Source of the DNA: Oscillibacter sp.
Lineage (GTDB): Bacteria > Bacillota > Clostridia > Oscillospirales > Oscillospiraceae
Reading direction: 5' to 3'
Assembly (NCBI GenBank): GCA_017526785.1
Contig: JAFXQV010000026.1
Span: 1 to 51,623 of the forward strand
Length of the DNA: 51,623 nucleotides
Position 1 is the first letter of the stretch. Each line of letters starts with the position of its first letter. The notes under the pieces were generated by a model. The model saw only the letters and a list, made by a program, of their open reading frames with translations. It was not told the DNA's origin and searched no databases. Made by a program: the position numbers and the translations under genes. This document shows, in pieces, positions 10,478 to 19,930 of the stretch.

Positions 10478-13400
10478 GTGTCAAGGCTTATCATGAAATC
10501 GCTCTCAAAATTGCGGAGCGGAGACGCCGTTTCCGTCACCTATGGGAACGTGACCCACCCGGAGACGCTCTCCGGGACTGTGACGGAGAACGAAACCGAG
10601 TACGACGCCAGTCGCAATCCCACTGGCGGAACGCTTATGCTGACGGATGAGGCGGGACAAGAACTGTTTTTGAGCTACAGCATCATTCACGGCTGGAAGC
10701 AGGTCACGTCAGTGTCACCCGCGCCCGTACCCGCGTCCGCGCCGATAGCGGCACCTGCGGCGGCACCGACGCCGATACCGGAACCCAAAATCGAGATTAT
10801 GTCCTTATTGAGAGACGAAGTGTCCGTTGCCGGACTTGCGCTCAGTGACCGGAAAATCCGTGACCTGTTCGGACAGCTCCCCCGTAAGGAACGGAAAAAA
10901 CTTGACGCCGCGTATAGTAAATTCCAATATGGGGTGAAATGCACCGACCGGGAGCGGATGTCAGCGGCGGCACGCGCCGCCTACCAACTCATCACCCAGC
11001 CGCAGACACTGCGTCAGGACGGCTGGAGTACGGACGCGGCCTGCTTCTGCGGGGCGCTTCTTGCGCGCGCGGGTCTGTACTACGCGGATGTGTTTCTTGT
11101 GGGGAGATGTTTCCACGAGGCCGCTCTGTGCGCGTTCCGGGAAAAGACGTGGGCGAAGGCGGGCGCGTACGCCGCGCTGGCACTGCTCGAACCCGATGCC
11201 AGACACCCCGAGGACTCTTCCGAGGAGGATTTGCTGACCATTCTGACGGTCAGCGCCCTGAACGCCAAAGACCTGTCGGCCATTCGTCTGCTGGACAAAC
11301 GCCTTGGTATCGCGTTTCAACCGAATCTGCGACGGGTGCTGGCCGCGCTGGTGTCCAGTCGGCCGCTTCCGGAGGCCGTCAATACGCAGGACACAGAGCG
11401 TACGCTTTCGGCACTCGCGCCGCACTTCCCCGGAACGGAAAGTATGGCGGAAATCCGGCGCTTCACGGCCTTGGAGGCCGACGAGGATGTGTCCGGCGGC
11501 GTCCAAATGCCGGAACCGCCCACGATTTCCGCGCCGCCCGAGCGCCGTTACACTGGCTGGATTAGCAAACTCGACTGGGGCGGCCGCCGGGGAGAAATCA
11601 CCGCGCCCGACGGGCGTTGCTACTTCGCCTATCAGGAAGTGGAAAAGCCCCTTGCCCAGAAGTTAGAGGAGAACTTAAATAACCGTCTGGAAGGCCCCCT
11701 GCTGTGGGTGAGCTTCATTCCCCGCGAGGGCTGGGCGTACGAAATCCGCGCCGCAGAATCGCCGCTTGTGCTGGCGCGGCAGGCCGCCGCGCGCGGGGAG
11801 TATGAGAACGCTATCGCCTTGTGCGAGGAGGCCGCGCTGACGCCCGACGCCCAAAACGCTATGGGCGACCTTGTGCAGTTCGCCTTGGAAAAGTTCCGCA
11901 TGGACAGGCAGACGGATACGCTCTACGAGGTGGAGTCGTTCTTCCGCGCCCATCAGGACGCCTACCCGCAGGAACCGTGGCGTATCGCGGCCGTCGGGCA
12001 GTTGTACTATGGCCTCTGTCAGTTCCCCGTGTCGCGTGAGTATCTGGGACAGGCGCTGCAGGCCGGACCCATCAGCGCCAAAGTGCGCTCGACGTTCCTC
12101 GCGCAATATATCCGCTCCTGTATCCGCAGTTACTACGAGAAGCTCGACCTGTCCCTCATGGACGACGTGCGGCGGAGCGCGCAAGAGTGGCTCGACCTCT
12201 ACCACAGCGACGAACTCAGCGGCGACGAACAGAACGCCCGTTTTTACCCGCGCATTCTGATTTGGAAGTGCCGCGCCGAGTGTGCGCTGAACATGCCCGA
12301 CGAGGCCGAGGAGGACTTGCGCCTTGCGTCGGAGGTTCTCCCGCCCTACGACGAACGCCTTGCGCGTTCGTACGCCGCGCTGGAGGAGACCCGCAAACGC
12401 GTGAACCGTAACCGCCCCGACGCAAACGGCGCTCCCGTGGAATCCAACACTTTTAATGACCCCGCCGTTTCCGGGGAAGATGTCGCGGAAGCCCTTCCCC
12501 GCGACGAGGACGCGTCCGGCGATGAGAATGCCGACGAAGACGAATACGACGAAGAAGAGCCGGAAGCCGGGGACGAGAATATGGAGACCGTCCCCTATCA
12601 AGACAAGGACGGCTGGGCGGCGCTCGGCCTGACGAAACAGGATATTGTCGGCGGCGCAATGGGGTTCGACGGCTCCGACGCCGTGCCGCTGGCCGTCGCC
12701 TACCTGAAAGCCGCCTCCACGCTCAACGATTCCCTCTTACCCGTCTACCGCATTGCCGCCCTTGCCGTCAGCGACCCCATGACGACCTGCGACTACTCCA
12801 TTTCCACGCTCCTGAACGCGTTCGAGAACATGGACACCGACTATCCGCGCTTGACCGACTTCTGTATGGGGGCGGCGTTTCTGCGGGCGTCGTTCCTGTC
12901 CGGGCGCGGCTGGGACTTCACCGCGCGCGGCCTCCGCGACAGCATTTCCGTCGTCCGGGACTTGCCCGCGCTACAGGGTGCCTGCGACACCCTCGACGAG
13001 TTCCGCAATCTCTCCGGGCAGGCCATGGACATTTACGCCGATTACCGGAATCAGGACGTGAACCGTATCCGGGACGAACTGGAAGAAGTCGTACACCACG
13101 CGGAGGAGGTCTACCGCCGTTTCGTGCTGACGCCGCCGCGTGAGGGTGTGCGTTTCGCCCGGCTTCTGGAAACGAAAAAAATCGCGTTCGCCAAGGAAAA
13201 CTGGCTTTCGACCATGGTTCACCACGTCATGGAACGCGACCACGCCGCGCTGGAAGCCGAACGGGACAACTTCGTGGAACGTTACCTGAACGGCGTGCCG
13301 CTGTTCTCACACAAGCAGTTGAGTACCGACGCCGTGGACGAGTTCATAGAGGACTGCTGGACGCAGGCCGCAAAGCGTCTGCGCCTCCAGAAGGAACACA

Positions 13401-16219
13401 CGGACTTGCAGGGCGACCGCCGGAATAATCTCCGCTCCAACATTACGGAAATGCTGGACGTTATCTGCCACTGGTACGCGCTGACCGGACGGAATTCCGG
13501 CATGATAGGGCGTACGCCGGAGGGAGAGGCCGCCGCCGCCAATCTCCACCCGCGCCTGTCCGGGCAGTTGGAGGAACTCGCCGCCTATTGTCAGGACACC
13601 GTGTTGCAGGCCGACACCCCGGAAGACCGTCTCGGCCTCCGCATTCTGGGACACACCGCGCAGGAACTCTCCGACCGTCTCGAAGGCCGTTGGAGTTTCG
13701 AGCAGGAAAATTTCTTCTATGTCACGTTCCTGAAAAGCGACGCCATTCTTTTGGACGAGGACTTTCTGCCGGACTTCTCCTCCACGTTCTGCGCCCTGCC
13801 GGAATTGAATGTGCTTGCCCGCATTCGCGCCCACGCCGAAAGCGAGTTTTCCGACTGGCAGACGCGCCTTGACCGCATTTACGGCCCCGACAGAACCGCC
13901 CACAACTACGGCACCGCCGCCCGCATTCTGGCCTATCTCCGCGCCACCGGCCACGCCGACGCCGTGACCGTCCCCGAAAACGCCGAACAGTTCGACACGC
14001 AGGCGCGTCTACAGGCCGGCGTCCGCTTCCGGAGCTTCTTGGAGGCCTACGCCCTCGCCATGAACTACGGGCAGATTATGCACTCCGACAATTTCTGTGC
14101 AACGCTGGAGGACACGGTTCGCTACTGGTACGTGGACTGCCTCAAAAGCCGGAACTACGGCTTCTTCAACCGGATTCTCACGCAGGCTATGGACAAAATC
14201 CACGAGAGCGCGCAGGAGTACGAATCGCTTCTCAGCGCACAGCTTGACGCGCTCATCAGCGGCAATCAGGAGCAGTTCGACCAGCACCCCGGCTATATTG
14301 ACGCCATCCGCGAACAAATCACCAATCAAAATTTCATCGTCGCGGAGGACTGGATGCGCCGTATCCGCGTCGGGGACTTCTCGCTCGATATCCAACAGCC
14401 GGAGGCGCTCGGATATCTGGAGGACTTCTGGAACAGCTACGCGGCGGTCTATAATAAGGTGTCCGACGCCAGCCGCTCTTTGTCCGCGCTTCTGGGCGGA
14501 CGCCGCGTCCGCAACAAGGACATGAAGGGCGCACAGCAGCTTATCGACAACTGGCTCAACAACGGCAGTCCGTCCAGCCCCGAACGTATCACGCAACTGC
14601 TCAACCGTCTGGGGTGGAACAACATCCAAGTGACGGCGTACCGCTTCCCCGCCGACCCCAAGACCGAAATCTACCACGCCAAGCAGGACGCGGAAGCCGC
14701 CAATATGACCGCGCCGCTTCACCCTATCGCGGCGTTCGGCTCCCGGTTAGCCCGGGAGGGTATGTACGTCGTCTGCCTCTACGGCTCCTACGACTGCGAC
14801 CGCCTCTACGAGAAAATCCGCTCCCTCGACGCACTCGACGGGAACAAGGTCATTCTGCTGGACTACGCCCTCGGCGGCGTCGACAGACGCGTACTCGCCC
14901 GCAAAATCAAACAGCGGGAAAGCGGCCTCCGGAACGTCTATCTGGTCATTGACCGCGTTCTCCTCTGCCACCTCGCCAACAACTACAACGAAAATCTGAT
15001 TAACCGTATCTTAATGGCGGACGGTATTCCGTTCTCGTACTGTCAGCCGTACGTCGTGGAGTCGTCGCACACCATGCCGCCGGAAATCTTCATCGGCCGG
15101 AAAGACGAACTGCTTCGCATTGAGGACCCCAACGGCGTGAACCTGATTTACGGCGGGCGTCAGCTCGGGAAGTCCGCGCTCTTCAAAAAGGCTCGCGGCG
15201 ACTTGGACGGCAATCAGGGACGCCGCGCCGTGCTGGTCGATATCAAGGACTGCGACTGCGCCGCCGCCGCCCGGAGGCTGTCCATGGAACTCATGGAGCT
15301 GGAAATGCTCCCCGACGACGGCCCCGCCATTGAGGACTGGGACGAACTCTGTGACCTGATTCGCCGCTATCTGCGCCGCAATGAGGATGTCCGTTATCTG
15401 CTCATCATGCTGGACGAGGCCGACACGTTCATTTCCGATTGCAGCCAGTACAACTACAAGCCGCTCGTGAACCTGAAAAACATCCAGCAAATTTTGCCGG
15501 GGCGCTTCAAGTTCGCGCTGGCCGGACTGCATAACATTATCCGTTTCAACCGGGAAGTGGCGCTCGGAAAGAACGCCGTCATTACGCAGTTCTCCTCCCT
15601 GAAAATTACGCCGTTCCGCACCCCGGAGGCGCAGGAACTCTTAACGGCTCCGCTGAGCTATCTGGGGCTGTCCCTGCCAAGCCGCGTGACCGTCTCGCAG
15701 ATTCTGGCCACCGTGAACTACTTCCCCGGCCTGATTCAACTGTACTGCCAGAAACTGATAGAATCCCTCCGCGCCCCCGACTACGCCGGGTACGATGTCA
15801 AGCGCACGCCGCCCTATGTCATCACCGACGACCACCTCCGCCGCGTCATGGCCGACAAGGAATTTATGGAGCAAATCCGGGAAAAGTTTGAAATCACGCT
15901 CCGCCTCGACCAAGACCAAGGCAGTTGCTACTACCCGCTGACGCTCTTAATCGGCTGGATGTACACGGACGAACCGTCGCGCGGCGGCTACACGGCGGGG
16001 GATATCCTCCGGCACGCGAAAGACCTGTCTATCGCGCCTCTGCGCGACCTCTCCGAAGAACAGGTTGACGCGCTCTTGCAGGAGCTTCAGGATTTGAACA
16101 TTCTGCGGAGCGTCAGTCAGGACACCTACCTTCTGGCGTCCAAAAACTTCCGCGACCTGCTCGGCTCCGATGACCAGATTTTCGAGAAGCTGTCCCGCAT
16201 GGGGGAGGGCAACGCATGA
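10478..16219 (+). CDS. Giant multidomain protein with CSD-like module, helical repeats and C-terminal P-loop ATPase
   Basis: The protein has 1,913 residues and starts with GTG seven bases after AAGGAGG. Residues 4-75 look like an SH3-type barrel, followed by a Pro/Ala linker. Residues 358-425 resemble a cold-shock/OB fold (YTGWISKLDWGGRRGEI, CYFAYQEV, LLWVSFIPREGWAYEIR). A long helical, TPR-like body is split by an acidic linker (about 665-700). Residues 1420-1535 form an alpha/beta segment leading to FIGR (1538-1541). An ATPase follows with Walker A GGRQLGKSA (1559-1567), Walker B LLIMLDEAD (Asp1646-Glu1647) and a winged-helix-like tail, so AAA+/STAND-like. There is no signal peptide or membrane segment, so it is cytosolic. 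It is translationally coupled to the HEPN-motif gene behind it. I infer a nucleotide-driven sensor or scaffold controlling that protein, perhaps against phage. The family name is unknown to me. Confidence 0.75.
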   Translation: MSRLIMKSLSKLRSGDAVSVTYGNVTHPETLSGTVTENETEYDASRNPTGGTLMLTDEAGQELFLSYSIIHGWKQVTSVSPAPVPASAPIAAPAAAPTPIPEPKIEIMSLLRDEVSVAGLALSDRKIRDLFGQLPRKERKKLDAAYSKFQYGVKCTDRERMSAAARAAYQLITQPQTLRQDGWSTDAACFCGALLARAGLYYADVFLVGRCFHEAALCAFREKTWAKAGAYAALALLEPDARHPEDSSEEDLLTILTVSALNAKDLSAIRLLDKRLGIAFQPNLRRVLAALVSSRPLPEAVNTQDTERTLSALAPHFPGTESMAEIRRFTALEADEDVSGGVQMPEPPTISAPPERRYTGWISKLDWGGRRGEITAPDGRCYFAYQEVEKPLAQKLEENLNNRLEGPLLWVSFIPREGWAYEIRAAESPLVLARQAAARGEYENAIALCEEAALTPDAQNAMGDLVQFALEKFRMDRQTDTLYEVESFFRAHQDAYPQEPWRIAAVGQLYYGLCQFPVSREYLGQALQAGPISAKVRSTFLAQYIRSCIRSYYEKLDLSLMDDVRRSAQEWLDLYHSDELSGDEQNARFYPRILIWKCRAECALNMPDEAEEDLRLASEVLPPYDERLARSYAALEETRKRVNRNRPDANGAPVESNTFNDPAVSGEDVAEALPRDEDASGDENADEDEYDEEEPEAGDENMETVPYQDKDGWAALGLTKQDIVGGAMGFDGSDAVPLAVAYLKAASTLNDSLLPVYRIAALAVSDPMTTCDYSISTLLNAFENMDTDYPRLTDFCMGAAFLRASFLSGRGWDFTARGLRDSISVVRDLPALQGACDTLDEFRNLSGQAMDIYADYRNQDVNRIRDELEEVVHHAEEVYRRFVLTPPREGVRFARLLETKKIAFAKENWLSTMVHHVMERDHAALEAERDNFVERYLNGVPLFSHKQLSTDAVDEFIEDCWTQAAKRLRLQKEHTDLQGDRRNNLRSNITEMLDVICHWYALTGRNSGMIGRTPEGEAAAANLHPRLSGQLEELAAYCQDTVLQADTPEDRLGLRILGHTAQELSDRLEGRWSFEQENFFYVTFLKSDAILLDEDFLPDFSSTFCALPELNVLARIRAHAESEFSDWQTRLDRIYGPDRTAHNYGTAARILAYLRATGHADAVTVPENAEQFDTQARLQAGVRFRSFLEAYALAMNYGQIMHSDNFCATLEDTVRYWYVDCLKSRNYGFFNRILTQAMDKIHESAQEYESLLSAQLDALISGNQEQFDQHPGYIDAIREQITNQNFIVAEDWMRRIRVGDFSLDIQQPEALGYLEDFWNSYAAVYNKVSDASRSLSALLGGRRVRNKDMKGAQQLIDNWLNNGSPSSPERITQLLNRLGWNNIQVTAYRFPADPKTEIYHAKQDAEAANMTAPLHPIAAFGSRLAREGMYVVCLYGSYDCDRLYEKIRSLDALDGNKVILLDYALGGVDRRVLARKIKQRESGLRNVYLVIDRVLLCHLANNYNENLINRILMADGIPFSYCQPYVVESSHTMPPEIFIGRKDELLRIEDPNGVNLIYGGRQLGKSALFKKARGDLDGNQGRRAVLVDIKDCDCAAAARRLSMELMELEMLPDDGPAIEDWDELCDLIRRYLRRNEDVRYLLIMLDEADTFISDCSQYNYKPLVNLKNIQQILPGRFKFALAGLHNIIRFNREVALGKNAVITQFSSLKITPFRTPEAQELLTAPLSYLGLSLPSRVTVSQILATVNYFPGLIQLYCQKLIESLRAPDYAGYDVKRTPPYVITDDHLRRVMADKEFMEQIREKFEITLRLDQDQGSCYYPLTLLIGWMYTDEPSRGGYTAGDILRHAKDLSIAPLRDLSEEQVDALLQELQDLNILRSVSQDTYLLASKNFRDLLGSDDQIFEKLSRMGEGNA

Positions 16220-17274
16220 ACCCCGACAATATCTGGTGGGGTCAGATTGGAAACTCTCTGCGCCTGCTGGCGAACGTGACGGAACATCTCCGCGACCATC
16301 GTTCGGCGGTGCTGTCCATGCCGGAGCGCTTCCCGTGGCGGGAGCGCTTCTACCGGGAAATCGACATCCGGCGCGCCCCGTACAGCGTGGCGCGTCGCCT
16401 GAAACGTGTCGCGTGGTCTGGCAAGGGCGAACCCGGGCAATTTATCCTGTCAGACATGTGTCCGCTCGACGTGCAGGCCGACTACTGGCCGGGGCAGACG
16501 TACGGGGAGTATCTCGCGTCCCGGCGCAATCTGACAATCAACGATTACGATATCTGGATTACCGGAGTACACCGGAAATCCGACCTGATGAAGTGGGCGG
16601 AGTTCGTGACGCAGTATCACGCCGCCGTCAGGGACGCGGAACCCCACGCGGTCTTTCTCATCGAGTACGACGGCCCGCCGATGAAGTCCGGGAACTTGGA
16701 GCAGATTTCGTGTCAGGTGGAGCGCTACGACTGCCGCGTGTTTTGTCTGGAAATGGCGGCGGCGCTGTCCGGAACGCACCTGCGCGACTATCAGGCCGAA
16801 CTCGCGTTGAGTATCGCGGGCAGTCAGCCGGAGCTCTGCGCGGCGCTTCTGGACACTGGCGGGCGTCTCGTGGAGGAACCCTTGGAGACGGCGCGGCAAG
16901 TCCTCGCCACGGCGCGCGACTCGGACGGCAAGCATTTTCCCGCCCAGACCGAAAGCGAACTCATCAGTAAGGTATGGCTCGCGGCCGTGGCGCTCTTGTT
17001 CCCGCTCATGGAGCGCTACCGTATCGACTTCATAGAGCGGCACAAGCTCGAACTGTCGCGCTTCCTGCCGATATCCAATTCCAACGGCGACGAAGTGACG
17101 GAACCATTTGACTTGGAAATCGGCGCGCTGTGCTACATCATCGCCAATCTGCGGGTACATTTATTCACCCCCATGGAGGTCAACGGACTGCGCCTCTGCC
17201 GCCGGATACGGAACCAGCTTGCGCACAACAAGCCCGTGGACTGCGCCGACGTGCAGGCCGTCATGGACTTGTAA
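16216..17274 (+). CDS. HEPN-motif protein, partner of the giant ATPase
   Basis: The protein has 352 residues. Its ATG at 16216 overlaps the previous stop (ATGA) and is preceded by GGGGGAGG. The first half is mixed alpha/beta with conserved-looking stretches (NDYDIWITGV, AVFLIEYDG, CRVFCLEMAAAL). The C-terminal half is helical and ends with RRIRNQLAHN, a classic HEPN R-x4-H motif (Arg332, Asn333, His337) typical of metal-independent RNases in CRISPR, toxin-antitoxin and abortive-infection systems. HEPN motifs can also be non-catalytic scaffolds, so RNase activity is inferred. The overlap with the ATPase gene implies co-production and probably a complex. No other effector is encoded in the cassette. 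Confidence 0.7.
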   Translation: MNPDNIWWGQIGNSLRLLANVTEHLRDHRSAVLSMPERFPWRERFYREIDIRRAPYSVARRLKRVAWSGKGEPGQFILSDMCPLDVQADYWPGQTYGEYLASRRNLTINDYDIWITGVHRKSDLMKWAEFVTQYHAAVRDAEPHAVFLIEYDGPPMKSGNLEQISCQVERYDCRVFCLEMAAALSGTHLRDYQAELALSIAGSQPELCAALLDTGGRLVEEPLETARQVLATARDSDGKHFPAQTESELISKVWLAAVALLFPLMERYRIDFIERHKLELSRFLPISNSNGDEVTEPFDLEIGALCYIIANLRVHLFTPMEVNGLRLCRRIRNQLAHNKPVDCADVQAVMDL

Positions 17275-17284
17275 AACGAAAACG

Positions 17285-17311
17285 GGGCTGTCTCAAAACG
17301 CGAGGCAGCCC
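17285..17311 (+). terminator. Hairpin ending the ATPase/HEPN cassette
   Basis: GGGCTGTCTC and GAGGCAGCCC form a 10-bp stem with one G-U pair, starting 11 bases after the HEPN-protein stop. The T-run is weak, so termination may be partial. Confidence 0.45.
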
Positions 17312-17387
17312 TTGACTGGAATATAATGGAAAATTAAAAAATACGGCGGCGGCGTCGCGGCATTCGGGGAAAAGGAAGTGGTATACT

Positions 17388-18758
17388 ATGAAACAATGGA
17401 TATTCTGGTTTTCGCTGACGCTGTGTCTGTGTCTGGCGGGGTGCGGCGTCGCGGGGGACGGGGACGCCGAAACCGTCGCGGAACCGGAGACTGTCCCGGC
17501 GCGGGCGGATTATGTCACCACGCTGTCCTTCTGGTTCGCGGCGAACGGTACCGGGGAATCCGTCATGCGGGAAATTCTGGACGACTTCAACGCCTCCCAC
17601 GGAGACTACTATGTGCAGGGAACGGTCTTTAGCGGCTATGAGGAACTCAACAACGCGGTAATGGCCTCCTTCACCACGGGGACAGCGCCCGATATTGTAC
17701 TTTTGGAGCGGGACATGTCCATAGACTTGCGGCAAAAGGGGCTGACCGTGGATTTGACGCGGATTTTGCAGGGGGACATTCATTTCAACGCCGGGCGCTT
17801 CCTCTCCGTCTATTACAATCAGGGCGTGTCGGAGGACGGGCGGATTTTCGCCATGCCGCTCTACGGCACAACGCAGGTATTGTACTACAACAAAGCGGCA
17901 TTCCGGGAAGCGGACATCGACCCGGAATCCATCCGGACGTGGGGCGACTTGGCCGACGCCGCGAGGGCGATTCAGGCCACTGGACACTATGCCTACGGCT
18001 GGGAACCCATGTGGGGCTACGAAAACATGCTTGACGCGGCGCTGTCCAACGGCGGCACGGTCTTTTCCCCGGACGGGCGCACGGTGACTATCAACACGCC
18101 GGAGTGGGTCGAGGTCTGGGAGGCGTTCCGGGAGTACCTCCACGAGGCGCGGATTATGCGCGTACACTCCGGCGGACACGGCTGGGAGTATTGGGACTAC
18201 ACGCGGAACGATGTCCTGCAAGGCGTCGCGGGGGGCTATACCGGTTCCTCCGGTGACCAGGCCGACGTTGACTTTGAGCGGGTGGGCATGCTTGAACAGC
18301 CCGCATGGCGCGAGGGAACCACCGCGCTTCCCGAGGCCAAAGCACTGCTTCTCAACGTCCTGAGTACGTCCGCGCAGGACAGGCAAATCGGCGCTTACGC
18401 GCTGATTCGGTACTTAATCGACGTTCCCGCGCAGGTTCGCTGGACAATGGGGACGGGCTATATCGCCGTCAATCAGGATGTCTTGCAAGACGGGGACTAT
18501 CAAGACTATCTGACCCGGAACCGGTACGCCCAAGTCCCGCTGAATCAGAGCAGACACGCCTCCGTGTACCCGTACGACCCCACGGGCGGCGTTATCCGGA
18601 AGGTGTTGCAACTGGCGGCCGACCAAGTGCAGATTGAGAACTTGAGCGCGCAGAAAGCGTTAGACGAGGCGCAGTGGAAGGCGCAACAGGCCTTGGACGC
18701 GACGCTTCCCCCGGAAGCCGTCGAGACGGGAAATCAGAATGGGGGCGCGGGAGAATGA
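17388..18758 (+). CDS. Extracellular solute-binding lipoprotein (family 1)
   Basis: The protein has 456 residues. A signal peptide ends in the lipobox LAGC with Cys19 as the lipidated residue, so it is tethered outside the membrane. Its features (DDFNASHGDYYVQGTVFSGYEELNNAVMAS, split here only for reading, then TAPDIVLL, MPLYGTTQVLYYNKAAF, TWGDLADAARAIQ) fit the family-1 carbohydrate-binding proteins of ABC importers (UgpB/MalE type). No ABC permease or ATPase lies nearby. Instead the stop overlaps the start of a BMP-type binding protein, and a hybrid histidine kinase follows. I therefore infer that it presents a ligand to the kinase rather than, or as well as, to a transporter. The ligand is unknown. 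AAGGAAG precedes the ATG by nine bases. Confidence 0.85.
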   Translation: MKQWIFWFSLTLCLCLAGCGVAGDGDAETVAEPETVPARADYVTTLSFWFAANGTGESVMREILDDFNASHGDYYVQGTVFSGYEELNNAVMASFTTGTAPDIVLLERDMSIDLRQKGLTVDLTRILQGDIHFNAGRFLSVYYNQGVSEDGRIFAMPLYGTTQVLYYNKAAFREADIDPESIRTWGDLADAARAIQATGHYAYGWEPMWGYENMLDAALSNGGTVFSPDGRTVTINTPEWVEVWEAFREYLHEARIMRVHSGGHGWEYWDYTRNDVLQGVAGGYTGSSGDQADVDFERVGMLEQPAWREGTTALPEAKALLLNVLSTSAQDRQIGAYALIRYLIDVPAQVRWTMGTGYIAVNQDVLQDGDYQDYLTRNRYAQVPLNQSRHASVYPYDPTGGVIRKVLQLAADQVQIENLSAQKALDEAQWKAQQALDATLPPEAVETGNQNGGAGE

Positions 18759-19930
18759 AACAAAGATGGTTCCAAAGCCTTTTCCCAATCGGGAGCAGGG
18801 ACACCCCGCCCAACGGCGGCACGTCGCGAACGCTTCGATTTCACAAATGGCTTGTGGCGTTTCCGGCGGCGGCCATGCTTCTGGTGGCCTGCTGGTTTCT
18901 GTTCCGCGTCCCTCCGCGCCCGGGCGGCGGAGCCGTATCCATTACGGATATCGGGATTCTCTTCAACGGCAACATTGAGGACAGAGGATACGTGCAGGCG
19001 CAGTACGAGGCGCTGGTAAGCGTGGCGGCGGAACGCGGCGCAAAGCTCCACGTACGGTCGTCTGTCCCCGTGGACGGGAATTTTCCGGTTCTGGCCGAGG
19101 AACTCATCCGGCAGGGCTGTCAGGCCATTTTCAGTGACAATTACATGTTCGACGACGACCTGCTCCGGCTCGCGGCGGCACATCCGGACGTGTACTTCCT
19201 GAACGCCTCCGGCATGGTGTCGGCGGACAACCTCTGTTCCTGCTTGGGGCGGGTGTATCAGGTTCGGTACCTGTCGGGCATTGTGGCGGGCATGCAGACG
19301 AAAACCGGGCAAATCGGCTACATCGTCGGCTGTCTGACGCCGGAATCCATACGCCAGCTCGACGCCTTCACCATTGGCGTCCGCAAGGCCAACCCCGGCG
19401 CGGTCGTCTACGTCCGCCATACCGACGACTGGAACGACGGCGAAAAGGCCGCCGCCATGACCTCGCAACTGCTGGACGCGCACCAAATCGACGTGCTGAC
19501 AGCGCATGTCAACCCCGTTTCGCCCCTGCGCGTGGCGAATCAGCGGGGCGTGTACACCATCGGGAACAACTACGACAACCGGGAACTGTTCCCCGAAACC
19601 TACCTCACGGCGTGCCTGTTCGACTGGAAGGCGTTCTTTTCGGCGCGCCTGAACGAATGCGTACAGGGACGCTTCACGGGTCAGCTCTACTGGGACGACA
19701 TAGAAAGCGGCCTTGTCAGCCTCGCGCCGCTGACAGACTTGGTCGTGCCGGGCGCGGGCGCGGCGGTGGCGGCGGAACAGGAACGCATGGAAAAGGGACA
19801 ATATGACGTTTTTTTCGGTCCTGTCACGGATACCTACGGCACGCTTCAACTCCGGGAAGGCGAAAACTTGTCCGACGAAACGCTTCTGCACAGTATCTTT
19901 TGGCTTGTGGACGGGGTGGTGATGGAATGA
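18755..19930 (+). CDS. Membrane-anchored BMP-family substrate-binding protein
   Basis: The protein has 391 residues; its ATG overlaps the previous stop as ATGA. A single N-terminal hydrophobic segment (WLVAFPAAAMLLVACWFLF, residues 31-49) anchors or lipidates it. The mature part resembles Med/PnrA-type basic membrane proteins that bind nucleosides or related ligands (DIGILFNGNIEDRGY, AEELIRQGCQAIFSDNY, PDVYFLNASG, VRYLSGIVAGMQTKTGQIGYI). It sits between a family-1 binding lipoprotein and a hybrid histidine kinase, with overlapping genes on both sides. That arrangement suggests a periplasmic-side co-sensor. Ligand specificity cannot be read from the sequence. Confidence 0.8.
   Translation: MKQRWFQSLFPIGSRDTPPNGGTSRTLRFHKWLVAFPAAAMLLVACWFLFRVPPRPGGGAVSITDIGILFNGNIEDRGYVQAQYEALVSVAAERGAKLHVRSSVPVDGNFPVLAEELIRQGCQAIFSDNYMFDDDLLRLAAAHPDVYFLNASGMVSADNLCSCLGRVYQVRYLSGIVAGMQTKTGQIGYIVGCLTPESIRQLDAFTIGVRKANPGAVVYVRHTDDWNDGEKAAAMTSQLLDAHQIDVLTAHVNPVSPLRVANQRGVYTIGNNYDNRELFPETYLTACLFDWKAFFSARLNECVQGRFTGQLYWDDIESGLVSLAPLTDLVVPGAGAAVAAEQERMEKGQYDVFFGPVTDTYGTLQLREGENLSDETLLHSIFWLVDGVVME

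Noticed and set aside
17312-17327. TTGACT and TATAAT just before the solute-binding gene as a promoter
   Set aside because: The two boxes are only four bases apart, so they cannot act together.
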